From assembly GCF_000023465.1 (NCBI RefSeq), contig NC_014041.1, positions 4,765,501 through 4,829,500 on the forward strand: a stretch of DNA of 64,000 nt. The letters are read 5' to 3'. The notes below the pieces were generated by a model. That model worked only from the letters and a program-made list of their open reading frames with translations, ran no database searches and was not told where the DNA came from. Source of the DNA: Zunongwangia profunda SM-A87 (GTDB lineage: Bacteria; Bacteroidota; Bacteroidia; Flavobacteriales; Flavobacteriaceae). This document shows positions 8,232 through 17,693 of the stretch, in pieces (position 1 is the stretch's first letter; the number at the start of each line of letters is the position of its first letter). The translations under genes were made by a program, and so were the position numbers.

Positions 8232-8588
8232 CTAGGACAGCCGTTTGTTCTTTTTTTCGATATCCTCCCCAGAACGTTCCGAAGCAAATTCAACGACCTT
8301 CTCCAGGTAATCAATTCGCATCTGTTTCTGACCAAGGGCTTGCTCAAGTTTCTTGATCTGATCTTGCAGTTCTTTGTTCTTTTTGCTCATACTTTTTTGT
8401 TCCACTATAACCCTGGTTTCGCTGCGGTAAAGATCGGAATATTTTCTGAGCCATTTGTAAACGGCGGTACGACTCACTCCGTAAACATTGGTGACATCCA
8501 AACCCCGGAGGTCACCCTGTTCGATTTTTTTCACTAAATCAAGTTTTAGCTCAACACTAAAAACCCGGCGTTGTTTACCTTTTTCCAT
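8232..8588 (-). CDS. IS3-family OrfA (DNA-binding)
   Basis: 118-residue protein with an N-terminal helix-turn-helix (RVFSVELKLDLVKKIEQGD, then GVSRTAVYKWLRKY) and a C-terminal leucine-zipper-like coiled coil (KKNKELQDQIKKLEQALG) typical of IS3-group OrfA. Near its end the coding strand has seven A followed by G (8257-8250), the classic -1 slippery site; slipping there bypasses the stop at 8234-8232 and gives the OrfAB transposase. Confidence 0.95.
   Translation of the reverse strand: MEKGKQRRVFSVELKLDLVKKIEQGDLRGLDVTNVYGVSRTAVYKWLRKYSDLYRSETRVIVEQKSMSKKNKELQDQIKKLEQALGQKQMRIDYLEKVVEFASERSGEDIEKKNKRLS
8250..8257 (-). promoter_or_regulatory. programmed -1 frameshift site (A7G)
   Basis: On the minus strand GAA AAA AAG is read in OrfA. 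A -1 slip changes the downstream frame to KEQTAVLEYFR, which continues without a stop into the first Met of OrfB. Inferred from the known IS3 mechanism. Confidence 0.85.
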
Positions 8589-8634
8589 TGTTTAAAAGTT
8601 TAAGAAAAAGGGCAACTTATTTCAGTCTTAGTCA

Positions 8635-9010
8635 TCAAAGCTTTTAGCACAAAAAATTCAACATTCAACATTAAAAATTAATAGTTCTGCTTCAATTCCG
8701 CTGTCATTTCGAGCGCAATGGAATGAAGCCGAGAAATCTCAACCAAATAAAAGGTTTCTCCAGTTTACCACTATGGCTTCGATACGATTGCTCCTTCGTT
8801 GCAATCACTCAGCCGTCGCTAAATACTTCAAGGTTCAAAAGATGTTGTATCGAGAAGCTTTCTTTAGTACATTATACAGTATAAAGCCATTCAACATTCA
8901 ACATTAAAATTTCAACACTTTCTCATGGTTCTTGAATCCTGATTCTCTACTCTATATTCTAAAAGACAAGTGATCTCGATACTAACCAATAACTACTAAA
9001 TTCAAAAAAC
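8635..9010. repeat. gene-free repeat region right of the IS element
   Basis: Contains the rest of repeat copy 2 (8635-8668), a GTCATTTCGA...GAGAAATCTC element (8703-8740), orphan hairpin copy D of the GIY-YIG-associated family (8775-8814), and a third diverged copy of the 215-bp word-like unit (about 8826-9008). No gene or promoter is evident. Confidence 0.8.
8775..8814 (-). repeat. orphan hairpin repeat D
   Basis: 40-nt copy of the hairpin family that flanks the GIY-YIG gene 6 kb away, in opposite orientation. Stem GATTGC/GCAATC; 36 of 40 bases match copy A. No GIY-YIG gene is next to it, so the repeat can be dispersed without the gene. Confidence 0.8.
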
Positions 9011-9034
9011 AAAAAACCCGGCAAAAGCCGGGTT
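9011..9034 (-). terminator. trxA terminator
   Basis: AACCCGGC (9015-9022) pairs with GCCGGGTT (9027-9034) around AAAA; a T-run follows on the minus strand. 26 bases beyond the trxA stop. Confidence 0.9.
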
Positions 9035-9059
9035 CCGTATTATTCAAAAATCGTTTTGA

Positions 9060-9377
9060 TTATAAAAGCTCGTTTAAAGCATCAGCATATGTGTTTTTAG
9101 GAGCAACACCTACCTGACGTCCTACTACTTCTCCGTTTTGGAAAATAAGTACGGTAGGGATATTTCTAACTCCGTATTTAGCAGCAAACTCCTGATTGGC
9201 ATCTACATCAAGTTTTCCTACCACTGCTTTTCCTTCATACTCACCGCTAAGCTCTTCGATTACCGGTCCTACCATTCTACAAGGCCCGCACCATGCTGCC
9301 CAAAAATCTACCATTACCGGTTTATCACTTTTTAAAACTGTTTCTTCAAAGTTTGCGTCTGTTATTTCAATAGCCAT
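9060..9377 (-). CDS. trxA: thioredoxin
   Basis: 105-residue cytosolic disulfide reductant. The redox motif WCGPC (residues 29-33) follows the strand VMVDFWAA, and the cis-Pro loop NIPTV lies near residue 75; length and pattern match canonical thioredoxin 1. It should take electrons from thioredoxin reductase and serve ribonucleotide reductase and other reductases. No signal peptide. Transcribed after dnaE on the same strand but with a 214-base gap, so probably its own unit, closed by the terminator at 9011-9034. Confidence 0.96.
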   Translation of the reverse strand: MAIEITDANFEETVLKSDKPVMVDFWAAWCGPCRMVGPVIEELSGEYEGKAVVGKLDVDANQEFAAKYGVRNIPTVLIFQNGEVVGRQVGVAPKNTYADALNELL

Positions 9378-9591
9378 AATCGTTATTTTTCTAGTAATTT
9401 AAAATCAATACGTAAAAGTAGTCATTTATTTTCGGAAACCTTACATCCCCAATATTGGATTTCGTTATACGCTGATTGTCAATAATTATCTGGCGGGCTC
9501 TTTCCCTTCGATTACATCTTCGGGAATGACCGGGCTTTTCGCGCTACACGGTAGCTTGCTGCAATCCCTGCCCGATTGTTACAGGCTTGCA

Positions 9592-12500
9592 TTAATTTAA
9601 CTTATAAACCACCTGCTGCGCTTCCAGGTTTTCCAGTAATTCCGGACAAATTTTTACTTTTTGGCGCTTGCTGGGCATATGTAGCTTTAATTGCTCTTTC
9701 ATTTCATATACCACAAAATTCAGTTTATGATCCCCGCGATAACTTCTAAAAATATCTTTTAAAACCTCGATTTTCTCGTCCTTGAGTTCGTTGATATCTA
9801 ATTGAATCGTAAGTTTTTTGGCATAAGTATCCATGATATCATGCAACAACTGGAAACTATTAAACTGAATCCTGGGTTCTCCTTTTTTGCCCGTATCTTT
9901 ATTGGTCCAGCCTTCTTTGATAAAAGCTTTAATATGCACAAATGAATTAGGCACTAAAAAATGCCGGTTTTTAAGATACTCTTCCCCAAACATTCTAAAT
10001 TCGTAAGATTCGTTATAATCTTCTACCGTAAACATCGCCCAGCCTTTTCCCATTTTAGACATCCTGTGTTGCACATCACTAATAACCCCACCAAAAGAGA
10101 TCTCACGATTTACCACTTTTTCAAGCGCTCTAAAATCTGATAAACTACCGTTACAGAAATACTGGATTTCTTTCTTAAAATCATCTAGCGGGTGCCCGGA
10201 AATATAAATCCCTACCACTTCTTTCTCTCGTCGTAATTTCTCCATCGTTCCCCATTCTTCACAGGGTGGCACACTGGGCTCCGGAATTTGAACTTCGCTG
10301 GCTTCACCAAATAAACTAACCTGAGATGAATTCTCATTTTCCTGAAATTTAGCCGCAAATTTCACCACTTTCTCCAAAAAACTCATACCATCTCCTTCAT
10401 CATGAAAATATTGCGCCCGGTGGGTTTCTTTAAAACAATCAAAACCTCCTGCCAGGGCAAGGTTTTCAAAAGCTTTTTTATTCGCAGCTCTTAAATCGAT
10501 ACGCTTAGCCATATCGAATATCGAACGGTATGGCCCGGCTTCCCCTTTTCGGTTTTCTACGATTGTGGCTACCGCACCGGCACCAACCCCTTTAATCGCT
10601 CCCATTCCAAATCGAACCGCATAATCTTTATTTACCGAGAATTTATAGTAAGATTCATTTACATCTGGACCAAGTACATTAAGCTTCATTCGCTTACATT
10701 CTTCCATAAAGAAGGTCACCTGCTTAATATCATTCATATTATTGGATAATACTGCCGCCATATATTCCGCAGGATAATGTGCTTTTAAATAGGCGGTTTG
10801 GTAAGCAATCCAGGCATAACAGGTAGAATGCGACTTGTTAAATGCATACGAAGCAAAAGCTTCCCAGTCTTTCCAGATTTTCTCTAAAACTTCAGTAGGG
10901 TGTCCTTTAGCTTCCCCACCTCCAATAAATTTCGGTTTTAATTGCGCTAAAAGGGCTACTAATTTTTTACCCATCGCTTTACGAAGCATATCGGCTTCAC
11001 CTTTGGTAAACCCAGCCAGTTTTTGCGAGAGTAACATCACCTGCTCCTGATAGACCGTAATTCCATACGTCTCTTTTAGATATTCTTCCATATCCGGAAG
11101 GTCATAGCTAATCTCCTCGTCCCCATGCTTTCTGGCAATAAAGCTTGGAATATACTCCATTGGCCCAGGGCGATATAATGCATTCATCGCAATTAAATCG
11201 TCAAAAACCGTTGGTTTTAAGGCCTGCATGTGTTTCTGCATTCCGGGAGATTCATACTGAAATATCCCTACCGTTTCCCCACGTTGGAAAAGTTTATAGG
11301 TCTCTTCATCATCCAGCGGAAACTCATCAGGAACAAGGTCAATATTGTGTCTGCCTTTAACGATTTTGATGGTATCCTTGATCAGGGTTAATGTTTTTAA
11401 CCCCAGAAAGTCCATTTTTAGCAGTCCGGCACTTTCTACAACCGAGTTATCAAACTGCGTTACATATAAATCGGAATCCTTTGCTACCGAAACCGGCACA
11501 TAATTGGTAATATCACTGGGCGTAATAATTACCCCACAGGCATGAATCCCGGTATTTCTTACCGATCCTTCTAAAACACGGGCCTGATTTACGGTTTGTG
11601 CTTCAAGATCATCCCCTTCGGCAATATTTAAAAGTTCGTTGATACTATCTACTTCTTCACTTCGGAATTTCGCCTTTAGGGCCTTTTCATCCATCCCGAA
11701 GATCTTCCCTAACTTGGTATTAGGAATCAGCTTGGCAATCCTATCGGCATCACTAAGCGGCAAATCCAAAACCCTGGCGGTATCCCGAATCGAAGATTTT
11801 GCGGCCATGGTGCCATAAGTGATAATCTGCGCCACCTGATTGGCGCCATATTTACCAATTACATAATCCATAACCCGGCTACGCCCTTCATCATCAAAAT
11901 CGATATCAATATCGGGCATACTCACACGATCCGGATTTAAGAAACGCTCAAAAAGCAAATCGTACTTAATAGGGTCTATATTGGTAATTCCTAAACAATA
12001 GGCTACTGCACTACCGGCAGCAGATCCCCTTCCCGGCCCCACCGAAACATCCAAATTCCTGGCTTCCCGAATAAAATCTTCTACAATAAGGAAATACCCC
12101 GGATATCCGGTATTTTCAATCACCGATAGCTCAAAGTCCAGTCGTTCTTTAATCGCTGGCGTGATTTCGCCATAACGCTCTTCTGCTCCCTTATAGGTGA
12201 TATGTTTTAAATACGCATTTTCGCCTCGCTTACCTCCATCTACCTTATCTTCCTCTACCAAAAACTCTTCTGGAATGGTAAACGCAGGAAGAAGTACATC
12301 ACGGGCCAACTCAAACGGCTCGATTTTATCAACGATCTCTTTGATATTCGATATCGCTTCAGGCAAATCTTTAAAGAGATTTTTCATCTCTTCTGCCGTC
12401 TTAAAATAATATTCCTGGTTTGGTAGGCCATAACGATAGCCCCTACCGCGACCAATTGGGGTTGCCTGTTTCTCACCATCTTTTACACACAATAAAATAT

Positions 12501-13980
12501 CGTGCGCATTGGCATCGTCTTTTTTCCAGTAATAAGTATTATTGGTGGCGATTAATTTTATATCATGTTTTTTGGAAAACTCAATCAATACCTGGTTTAC
12601 GCGATTTTCGTCTTCCTGATTATGGCGCATGATCTCTATATACAAATCATCACCAAACTCTTCTTTCCACCAAAGCAAGGCCTCTTCAGCCTGTTTTTCA
12701 CCAACATTTAAAATCTTACTCGGCACTTCCCCATACAGGTTACCGGTAAGTACAATCACATCTTCTTTATACTGCTTTACAACCTCTTTATCGATCCTGG
12801 GCACATAATAGAATCCATCGGTATAGGCTTTTGACGACATTTTGGCCAGATTGTGATAGCCTTTTTTGTTTTTGGCCAACATCACCACCTGGTAACCGTT
12901 GTCTTTTCTGGATTTATCGGTGTGATTTTCACAAACAAAAAACTCACAACCAATAATTGCTTTTAATTCTTTGGCCTGTGCCGGCTCGCCGTTTGCTTCG
13001 GCTTCTTCATTTTTAGCCTGAACATTTTTATTATAGGCACCAACTTCTTTTACAAAATGAAAGGCCCCCATCATATTGGCATGATCGGTAAGCGCTACTG
13101 CCGGCATATTTTGCTCGCCTGCGGCATTTACAAGATCGGCAATACTTATGGTGGACTGTAATACCGAGAATTGCGAATGATTATGAAGATGAGCAAAAGG
13201 AACCTCATCTAATTTTTCAAGGTTTTCCTCAATCTCTTCTGTAGTGATCTCATCGGTTGGTTGTAATTTCTCCAACCTTTTTCGAATTGCTTCAGAAGCT
13301 TTCTTTAGATTTATATGTTTTAAACCAATGGGCTGAAACGGCTCTGGATTAGCTTCAATGTAATCTTCAAAATAACCGGGAGCGGCGTTTAATTCCTCTG
13401 CAGAATAGGATCTTTTTCTAACCAGTTCCAGAAAGCAGCGTGTTGTAGCCTCAACATCGGCCGTTGCATTGTGTGCTTCGCCAAAAGGCTCATCAAAAAG
13501 ATATTCGTGTAACTCGGTAAGCGTGGGCAGTTTAAATTTTCCCCCACGACCACCGGGAATTCTACACATCTCGGCCGTTGTTTCTGTACAGGTATCCAAA
13601 ACGGGAAGTTCCAGTAATTGGCTATCCATCCCGGCACGATGCAGCTCGGCTCCCATAATATTCACATCAAAACCAAGATTTTGCCCAACGATAAATTTGG
13701 TTTTCCCCAAAGCTTCGTTGAACTTCTCTAGCATTTCTTCCAGTGAAATCCCTTCTTCCCGGGCCAGGTCTGTTGAAATTCCGTGTACACGCTCAGCATC
13801 ATAAGGAATATCAAAACCTTCCGGTCTTACCAGGTAATCCTGATGCTCTATAAGATTCCCCATCTCATCATGTAACTGCCATGCGATCTGTATACATCGT
13901 GGCCAGTTATCAGAATCGGTTAAAGGCGCATCCCAACGCTTTGGCAATCCGGTGGTTTCGGTATCAAAAATTAAATACAT
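9592..13980 (-). CDS. dnaE: DNA polymerase III alpha subunit with fused 3'-5' exonuclease
   Basis: 1462-residue replicative polymerase. Domains in order: a DnaQ-like DEDDh exonuclease (about 1-190) with FDTETTG at the start and HNATADVEAT near its end; a PHP domain beginning with HLHNHSQFS near residue 264; the C-family polymerase core with the metal-binding PDIDIDF near residue 690; then the finger/beta-binding and OB regions (FGGVISDVQHR stretch). Bacterial DnaE is usually about 1150-1200 residues; the extra length is the N-terminal proofreading domain, an arrangement I believe is common in Flavobacteriia. All exonuclease acidic residues look intact, so proofreading may be built in. The 229-base upstream gap is shared with the divergent LytS-type kinase. 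Confidence 0.95.
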   Translation of the reverse strand: MYLIFDTETTGLPKRWDAPLTDSDNWPRCIQIAWQLHDEMGNLIEHQDYLVRPEGFDIPYDAERVHGISTDLAREEGISLEEMLEKFNEALGKTKFIVGQNLGFDVNIMGAELHRAGMDSQLLELPVLDTCTETTAEMCRIPGGRGGKFKLPTLTELHEYLFDEPFGEAHNATADVEATTRCFLELVRKRSYSAEELNAAPGYFEDYIEANPEPFQPIGLKHINLKKASEAIRKRLEKLQPTDEITTEEIEENLEKLDEVPFAHLHNHSQFSVLQSTISIADLVNAAGEQNMPAVALTDHANMMGAFHFVKEVGAYNKNVQAKNEEAEANGEPAQAKELKAIIGCEFFVCENHTDKSRKDNGYQVVMLAKNKKGYHNLAKMSSKAYTDGFYYVPRIDKEVVKQYKEDVIVLTGNLYGEVPSKILNVGEKQAEEALLWWKEEFGDDLYIEIMRHNQEDENRVNQVLIEFSKKHDIKLIATNNTYYWKKDDANAHDILLCVKDGEKQATPIGRGRGYRYGLPNQEYYFKTAEEMKNLFKDLPEAISNIKEIVDKIEPFELARDVLLPAFTIPEEFLVEEDKVDGGKRGENAYLKHITYKGAEERYGEITPAIKERLDFELSVIENTGYPGYFLIVEDFIREARNLDVSVGPGRGSAAGSAVAYCLGITNIDPIKYDLLFERFLNPDRVSMPDIDIDFDDEGRSRVMDYVIGKYGANQVAQIITYGTMAAKSSIRDTARVLDLPLSDADRIAKLIPNTKLGKIFGMDEKALKAKFRSEEVDSINELLNIAEGDDLEAQTVNQARVLEGSVRNTGIHACGVIITPSDITNYVPVSVAKDSDLYVTQFDNSVVESAGLLKMDFLGLKTLTLIKDTIKIVKGRHNIDLVPDEFPLDDEETYKLFQRGETVGIFQYESPGMQKHMQALKPTVFDDLIAMNALYRPGPMEYIPSFIARKHGDEEISYDLPDMEEYLKETYGITVYQEQVMLLSQKLAGFTKGEADMLRKAMGKKLVALLAQLKPKFIGGGEAKGHPTEVLEKIWKDWEAFASYAFNKSHSTCYAWIAYQTAYLKAHYPAEYMAAVLSNNMNDIKQVTFFMEECKRMKLNVLGPDVNESYYKFSVNKDYAVRFGMGAIKGVGAGAVATIVENRKGEAGPYRSIFDMAKRIDLRAANKKAFENLALAGGFDCFKETHRAQYFHDEGDGMSFLEKVVKFAAKFQENENSSQVSLFGEASEVQIPEPSVPPCEEWGTMEKLRREKEVVGIYISGHPLDDFKKEIQYFCNGSLSDFRALEKVVNREISFGGVISDVQHRMSKMGKGWAMFTVEDYNESYEFRMFGEEYLKNRHFLVPNSFVHIKAFIKEGWTNKDTGKKGEPRIQFNSFQLLHDIMDTYAKKLTIQLDINELKDEKIEVLKDIFRSYRGDHKLNFVVYEMKEQLKLHMPSKRQKVKICPELLENLEAQQVVYKLN

Positions 13981-14209
13981 CAGCTTTTAGTTTAGTACCC
14001 TGCAATGAAGAAAAAGGGTAGTTCAGCAACATCTTATCTTGCAAAACTAAGCATAATTTAAGCTGAGAAAAAGTCTAATTTTAATCAGTTATTAACCATT
14101 GATTTTGCAGTTCACACCGTAGCCTTGCAGTTCGTCTGAAAAGATTTTAAGAATACGAAAGCTAAAAGTTTATTTGCGGTATAAGCCTAACTTTCTAATA
14201 TTTACAATA

Positions 14210-16078
14210 ATGAAAAAATCACTACTGCTATTTCTTGTTTTTCTAAGCTATATGCAATGCTTATCTCAATCAGATTTTAATCTTTCGCCTGAAGAGGAAA
14301 AAGAGGCCTGGAAATTGCTCATTCAAAAATTTTTTCCCGAGGGATTAAGTGATTTTAGGCATCCTGCAAAGTTTTATGACCCAATAGCCTATTATATAGT
14401 TAACCCGCAAGAACGTGACAGCCTTTTACTACAAAACATTATCGATCAGATTAACCCATTGATCCCCCAGCAGGTTTTTTACGCAAAGAACAGGGAAGAT
14501 GCCAACTTTATAATCGAATTAGCAGCCTTACCTGAAAATGATTCTATACCACATATCAATTTAAACAACGTTGTAATCGGTAATCAAAATGGATATTATA
14601 ACAATGAAATAGTTTCGCTTTATTATAATTTAGAATTGCCTGAAAATCGCCATTTAGAAATTATCAGGAACACTGCATTAGTGGGATTAATTTACCGCCG
14701 TTCTGGATATCAGCGCTTATTGACTTTGCAGCAGGAAAGCTTATTCATAAAAGAAAGCTTACATCTGTTTGAAGAAACTATAACCTTTCAATTAAATTCT
14801 CTAGATAGGTTTATCCTGAAAAAATTATACGCCAAAGATCTGGACGATCAGATACAGGACTTTCTAATAAAGGAATATGGTTATTGGACCTGGTTAAATT
14901 TCTTACTTGACGAAGGTGTATTACAAACTTTAAAATTGATTGTTTTCGTTTTTCTAATAATTGGCATAATGTTACTGCTTTACTGGCCTCTAATGCATAT
15001 TATAAAAAGCAAGTATCAGATTATAAATTATGTATTTCACGGGATTTTTCTTTCATCTATTACTATAGCCTTGTTTTTACTTTACGGCTATTTAAAAGTT
15101 GTACCGCGTTATCAAATCGCTTCTGGCGCATCACTAGAAAAAATTAATTGGACAGTTATTTTTGGTATAATTGGTAACGGTTGTATAGTTTCGGTTTTGT
15201 TTTCCTTTACCCTATTTATTTTAGACCATTACATCCTTTCTAAATTCAGCAACCTACTTCATCGTGCGCTTATCAGAACTTTAAATTTTGTAATCGTTAT
15301 CTCAATTGCCGCATCTTCCACTTTTATTACCACTAAAAATTTTACACTTACCTCTTTAACGATTCTTACAACCGGATCAATCGTACTATTTATTTTTTGT
15401 CTTTCACGAAGCATATTTTTCTATTTTAAAGAAAAAAACGAAAACCTGATTTTAGAAAAAGACCTTCAACTAAGCAGTTTATCAGCCTCGAAAGCTGAGG
15501 CTGAAGTCGCTTCACTCCATGCTCGTATCAATCCGCATTTTCTTTACAATTCCCTAAATTCTATTGCCGGGCTGGCGCATATTGATGCTGATAAAACCGA
15601 AAAAATGGCGCTTTCTTTATCCGATCTTTTTCGGCATAACCTCAACCGAAAAAACGAAGCTTTTTGTACTATTAAAGACGAAGTAGAGGCTGCAATCGCT
15701 TATATGGATATCGAACAAATACGTTTTGGGGTGCAACTTCAGTTTAATACTGAATTAGATGAATCGTTATATAATTATTTGATTCCGCGGAATATTATTC
15801 AGCCATTATTAGAAAATGCCATAAAACATGGAATTTCAAAATTAAACAAGCCAGGAAAAATTGAGCTCAGAATTATACAAAATGAGGATATGGTTGAGAT
15901 TGCTGTTTATGATAACGGCCCTGACTTTAAAGAAGGAAGTATTTCGGGTTATGGATTACAAAGTATTTTTGATATTTTAAAGCTTACCTATAATAATGAG
16001 GCCACGCTAAACTGGGAAAACACACCTGAAAAAAGCGTCTGGATTAGTATTGATAAAAATGCTTTAATAAAAGAATAA
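14210..16078 (+). CDS. LytS/YehU-type membrane sensor histidine kinase
   Basis: 622 residues from the chosen ATG at 14210; an upstream TTG at 14174 would add 12 residues before an obvious signal peptide (MKKSLLLFLVFLSYMQC), so I prefer 14210. A periplasmic N-terminal region of about 230 residues is followed by four hydrophobic segments between about 240 and 400, then a His_kinase domain with INPHFLYNSLNS, the phospho-accepting His being about residue 443, and an HATPase_c domain (NAIKHG as N-box, DNGPDF, GYGLQSI). The LytTR regulator begins 1 base after its stop, so the two form a two-component system. The signal sensed is unknown. Confidence 0.92.
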   Translation: MKKSLLLFLVFLSYMQCLSQSDFNLSPEEEKEAWKLLIQKFFPEGLSDFRHPAKFYDPIAYYIVNPQERDSLLLQNIIDQINPLIPQQVFYAKNREDANFIIELAALPENDSIPHINLNNVVIGNQNGYYNNEIVSLYYNLELPENRHLEIIRNTALVGLIYRRSGYQRLLTLQQESLFIKESLHLFEETITFQLNSLDRFILKKLYAKDLDDQIQDFLIKEYGYWTWLNFLLDEGVLQTLKLIVFVFLIIGIMLLLYWPLMHIIKSKYQIINYVFHGIFLSSITIALFLLYGYLKVVPRYQIASGASLEKINWTVIFGIIGNGCIVSVLFSFTLFILDHYILSKFSNLLHRALIRTLNFVIVISIAASSTFITTKNFTLTSLTILTTGSIVLFIFCLSRSIFFYFKEKNENLILEKDLQLSSLSASKAEAEVASLHARINPHFLYNSLNSIAGLAHIDADKTEKMALSLSDLFRHNLNRKNEAFCTIKDEVEAAIAYMDIEQIRFGVQLQFNTELDESLYNYLIPRNIIQPLLENAIKHGISKLNKPGKIELRIIQNEDMVEIAVYDNGPDFKEGSISGYGLQSIFDILKLTYNNEATLNWENTPEKSVWISIDKNALIKE

Positions 16079-16079
16079 T

Positions 16080-16838
16080 ATGAGCTTTAGAACTTTAATT
16101 ATTGAAGACGAAGAACCGGCAAGATTAAGGCTCAGCAAGCTTTTGCAAAATTATCCTGATAAAATCGAGAATATCGGCTTTGCCAGAAATGGGGAAGACG
16201 GACTAGAAAAAATTAATGAATTAAAACCAGATCTTATTTTTTTAGATATTCAAATGCCGGGAATGAATGGTTTTGAAATGCTCTCTAAATTAAAACGCAT
16301 TCCATTGATTATTTTTTGCACCGCTTACGACGAATATGCATTGCAGGCTTTTGAAACCAATAGTATTGATTATTTACTGAAACCGGTTAAACAAGAACGA
16401 CTGGCAAAAGCAATATCGAAATTAGACAAATTTGTCCCCCATTTTAATAAAGCTGAAATTTTAGATTTTTTGGAAGCTATCGAAAAAAAAGAAGCTAAAC
16501 CAAAACTTACCAGCATTAGTATAAAAACGGGAAAAAAGATTATTTTCCTGAAACTTAATAACATTCTATTTTTTAAAGCTAAAGATAAATACGTTAGTGT
16601 TTTTCTAAAAAACGGAGAAGAATATCTATGCGAACAAAGTTTGCAGCAACTTAGCGAAGAGTTACCAGAACGTTTTAGAAGAATACATAGAGCTATACTA
16701 TTAAATTCTGATTATATAAAAGAGGTACATAGTTATTTTAATAGTCGCTTTGCTTTTGTACTGGAAGACAAAAACAGAACCAAATTAATTAGCGGCAGAT
16801 CGTATCTCAAAGAAATAAAAGACTGGATAAAGGCATAA
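16080..16838 (+). CDS. LytTR-family response regulator
   Basis: 252 residues. The receiver domain has the acidic pair in LIIEDEEP, the phosphorylated Asp at about 56 (IFLDIQMPGMNG) and the conserved Lys in YLLKPV; the C-terminal LytTR DNA-binding domain starts near residue 140 (SIKTGKKIIFL, FFKAKDKY, RRIHRAILLNSDYI). It should be phosphorylated by the kinase encoded just upstream and bind direct-repeat promoter sites; targets cannot be read from the sequence. Confidence 0.95.
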   Translation: MSFRTLIIEDEEPARLRLSKLLQNYPDKIENIGFARNGEDGLEKINELKPDLIFLDIQMPGMNGFEMLSKLKRIPLIIFCTAYDEYALQAFETNSIDYLLKPVKQERLAKAISKLDKFVPHFNKAEILDFLEAIEKKEAKPKLTSISIKTGKKIIFLKLNNILFFKAKDKYVSVFLKNGEEYLCEQSLQQLSEELPERFRRIHRAILLNSDYIKEVHSYFNSRFAFVLEDKNRTKLISGRSYLKEIKDWIKA

Positions 16839-16884
16839 AAAAACCTCACGGTAATTGAAGCTAAACTCCTTTTCCGTGAGGCTT
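16838..16884 (-). terminator. terminator between LytTR and DUF2383 genes
   Basis: CCTCACGG (16844-16851) pairs with CCGTGAGG (16874-16881); the A-run at 16837-16843 gives a T-run on the minus strand, so it best serves the gene at 16970-17419. Confidence 0.7.
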
Positions 16885-16969
16885 GTGATACGAACATTAA
16901 AACTACTACTACTTCAATCAAACATCTATCCGCATCTTAATCTATTTTCTTTTTCAGGCAATTTTTTAA

Positions 16970-17419
16970 TTAGTCGTATTGATGCTCTAAAGATTTCACT
17001 TCATTTAAAGAAGCTACAATCGCATTTTTCTGTTTTAACAGGACATTTTGAGTAGAAGGCGGAATGCTAGTATCCTTTAGAATCTTTTCATATTCTTCCA
17101 CAGCAATTTTTTCACCTCTTACCGCTTCTTCTAAAACTGCTTCTTCTTTATTGCCGGGCAAGGTGGTTTTCAGATTCATCCATGTACGATGGGCATCTGC
17201 TGCAAGGCTACTGCCTTTATCAGGATTTTCACCAAAATTTCGAATTTCAGCTTTTAGCTCATGTCCAAAATCATATCGTTCCTTGGCTCGCTCAGAAAAA
17301 AAAGCTTTCAGGTTCTCACTTTTTATATGCTCTGCAGCAAATTTATATCCCTTCTCTGCATCATAGTTTTTTTCTAACAGCTCATTTAGCTTCTCTGCAA
17401 CCTCTTCTGAATATTTCAT
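16970..17419 (-). CDS. PA2169-type four-helix protein (DUF2383, ferritin-like)
   Basis: 149-residue helical protein. The pattern LNELLEKNYDAEKGYKFAAEHI and later EEAVRGEKIAVEEYEKIL matches the DUF2383/PA2169 family, which has a ferritin-like bundle; several Glu and His residues could bind metal, but enzymatic activity is not established for the family. No signal peptide. Monocistronic, with a terminator downstream. Such proteins are often stress-associated; that is inference here. Confidence 0.8.
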   Translation of the reverse strand: MKYSEEVAEKLNELLEKNYDAEKGYKFAAEHIKSENLKAFFSERAKERYDFGHELKAEIRNFGENPDKGSSLAADAHRTWMNLKTTLPGNKEEAVLEEAVRGEKIAVEEYEKILKDTSIPPSTQNVLLKQKNAIVASLNEVKSLEHQYD

Positions 17420-17617
17420 AACATTTTCTTTTCTTTCATAACTAGTATAAAATTACGATGCATTTATGGCCGCAACAACCTATTTAACAGGGTTTAGCAC
17501 TAATTAACTGCTTTTAACTTATCGCCTAAATTGCATCTATATTTATTCCCAATTTTTTAGTATCTCATAAATAAAAATCTCAGTTTTTAATCTACCATAA
17601 TATTTTTTAGCCAACCT

Positions 17618-17647
17618 CTTGTAAATTAGAAAAATGTAGTATCTTTG
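17618..17647 (+). promoter_or_regulatory. Bacteroidota-type promoter of rpsP
   Basis: The -7 box TATCTTTG (17640-17647) matches TAnnTTTG exactly. CTTG at 17618-17621, 18 bases upstream, is a near match to the -33 TTTG (normal spacing about 19). The mRNA would start about 45 bases before rpsP and includes a small hairpin GGGGTcgggaACCCC (17665-17679). Confidence 0.75.
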
Positions 17648-17693
17648 CAGCCTTATTAATAATAGGGGTCGGGAACCCCATAAATTAATTTTT

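Larger units (their letters stand above)
7317..8634 (-). mobile_element. complete IS3-family insertion sequence, 1318 bp
   Basis: Ends are imperfect inverted repeats: the left starts TGACCTTGCCTGAATAAGG (7317) and the right, read inward from 8634, TGACTAAGACTGAAATAAG; 22 of 30 bases match. It is flanked by a 3-bp direct repeat TCA (7314-7316 and 8635-8637). With one TCA and the IS removed, the flanks rejoin to a sequence matching the neighbouring repeat copy around 7050-7100, so the empty target site is known. It encodes orfA and orfB with a slippery run between them. Both genes are intact, so the element looks potentially active. Confidence 0.95.

Noticed and set aside
7825..8537. Plus-strand open frames over the IS
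   Set aside because: They are antisense shadows of the transposase genes with no family features.
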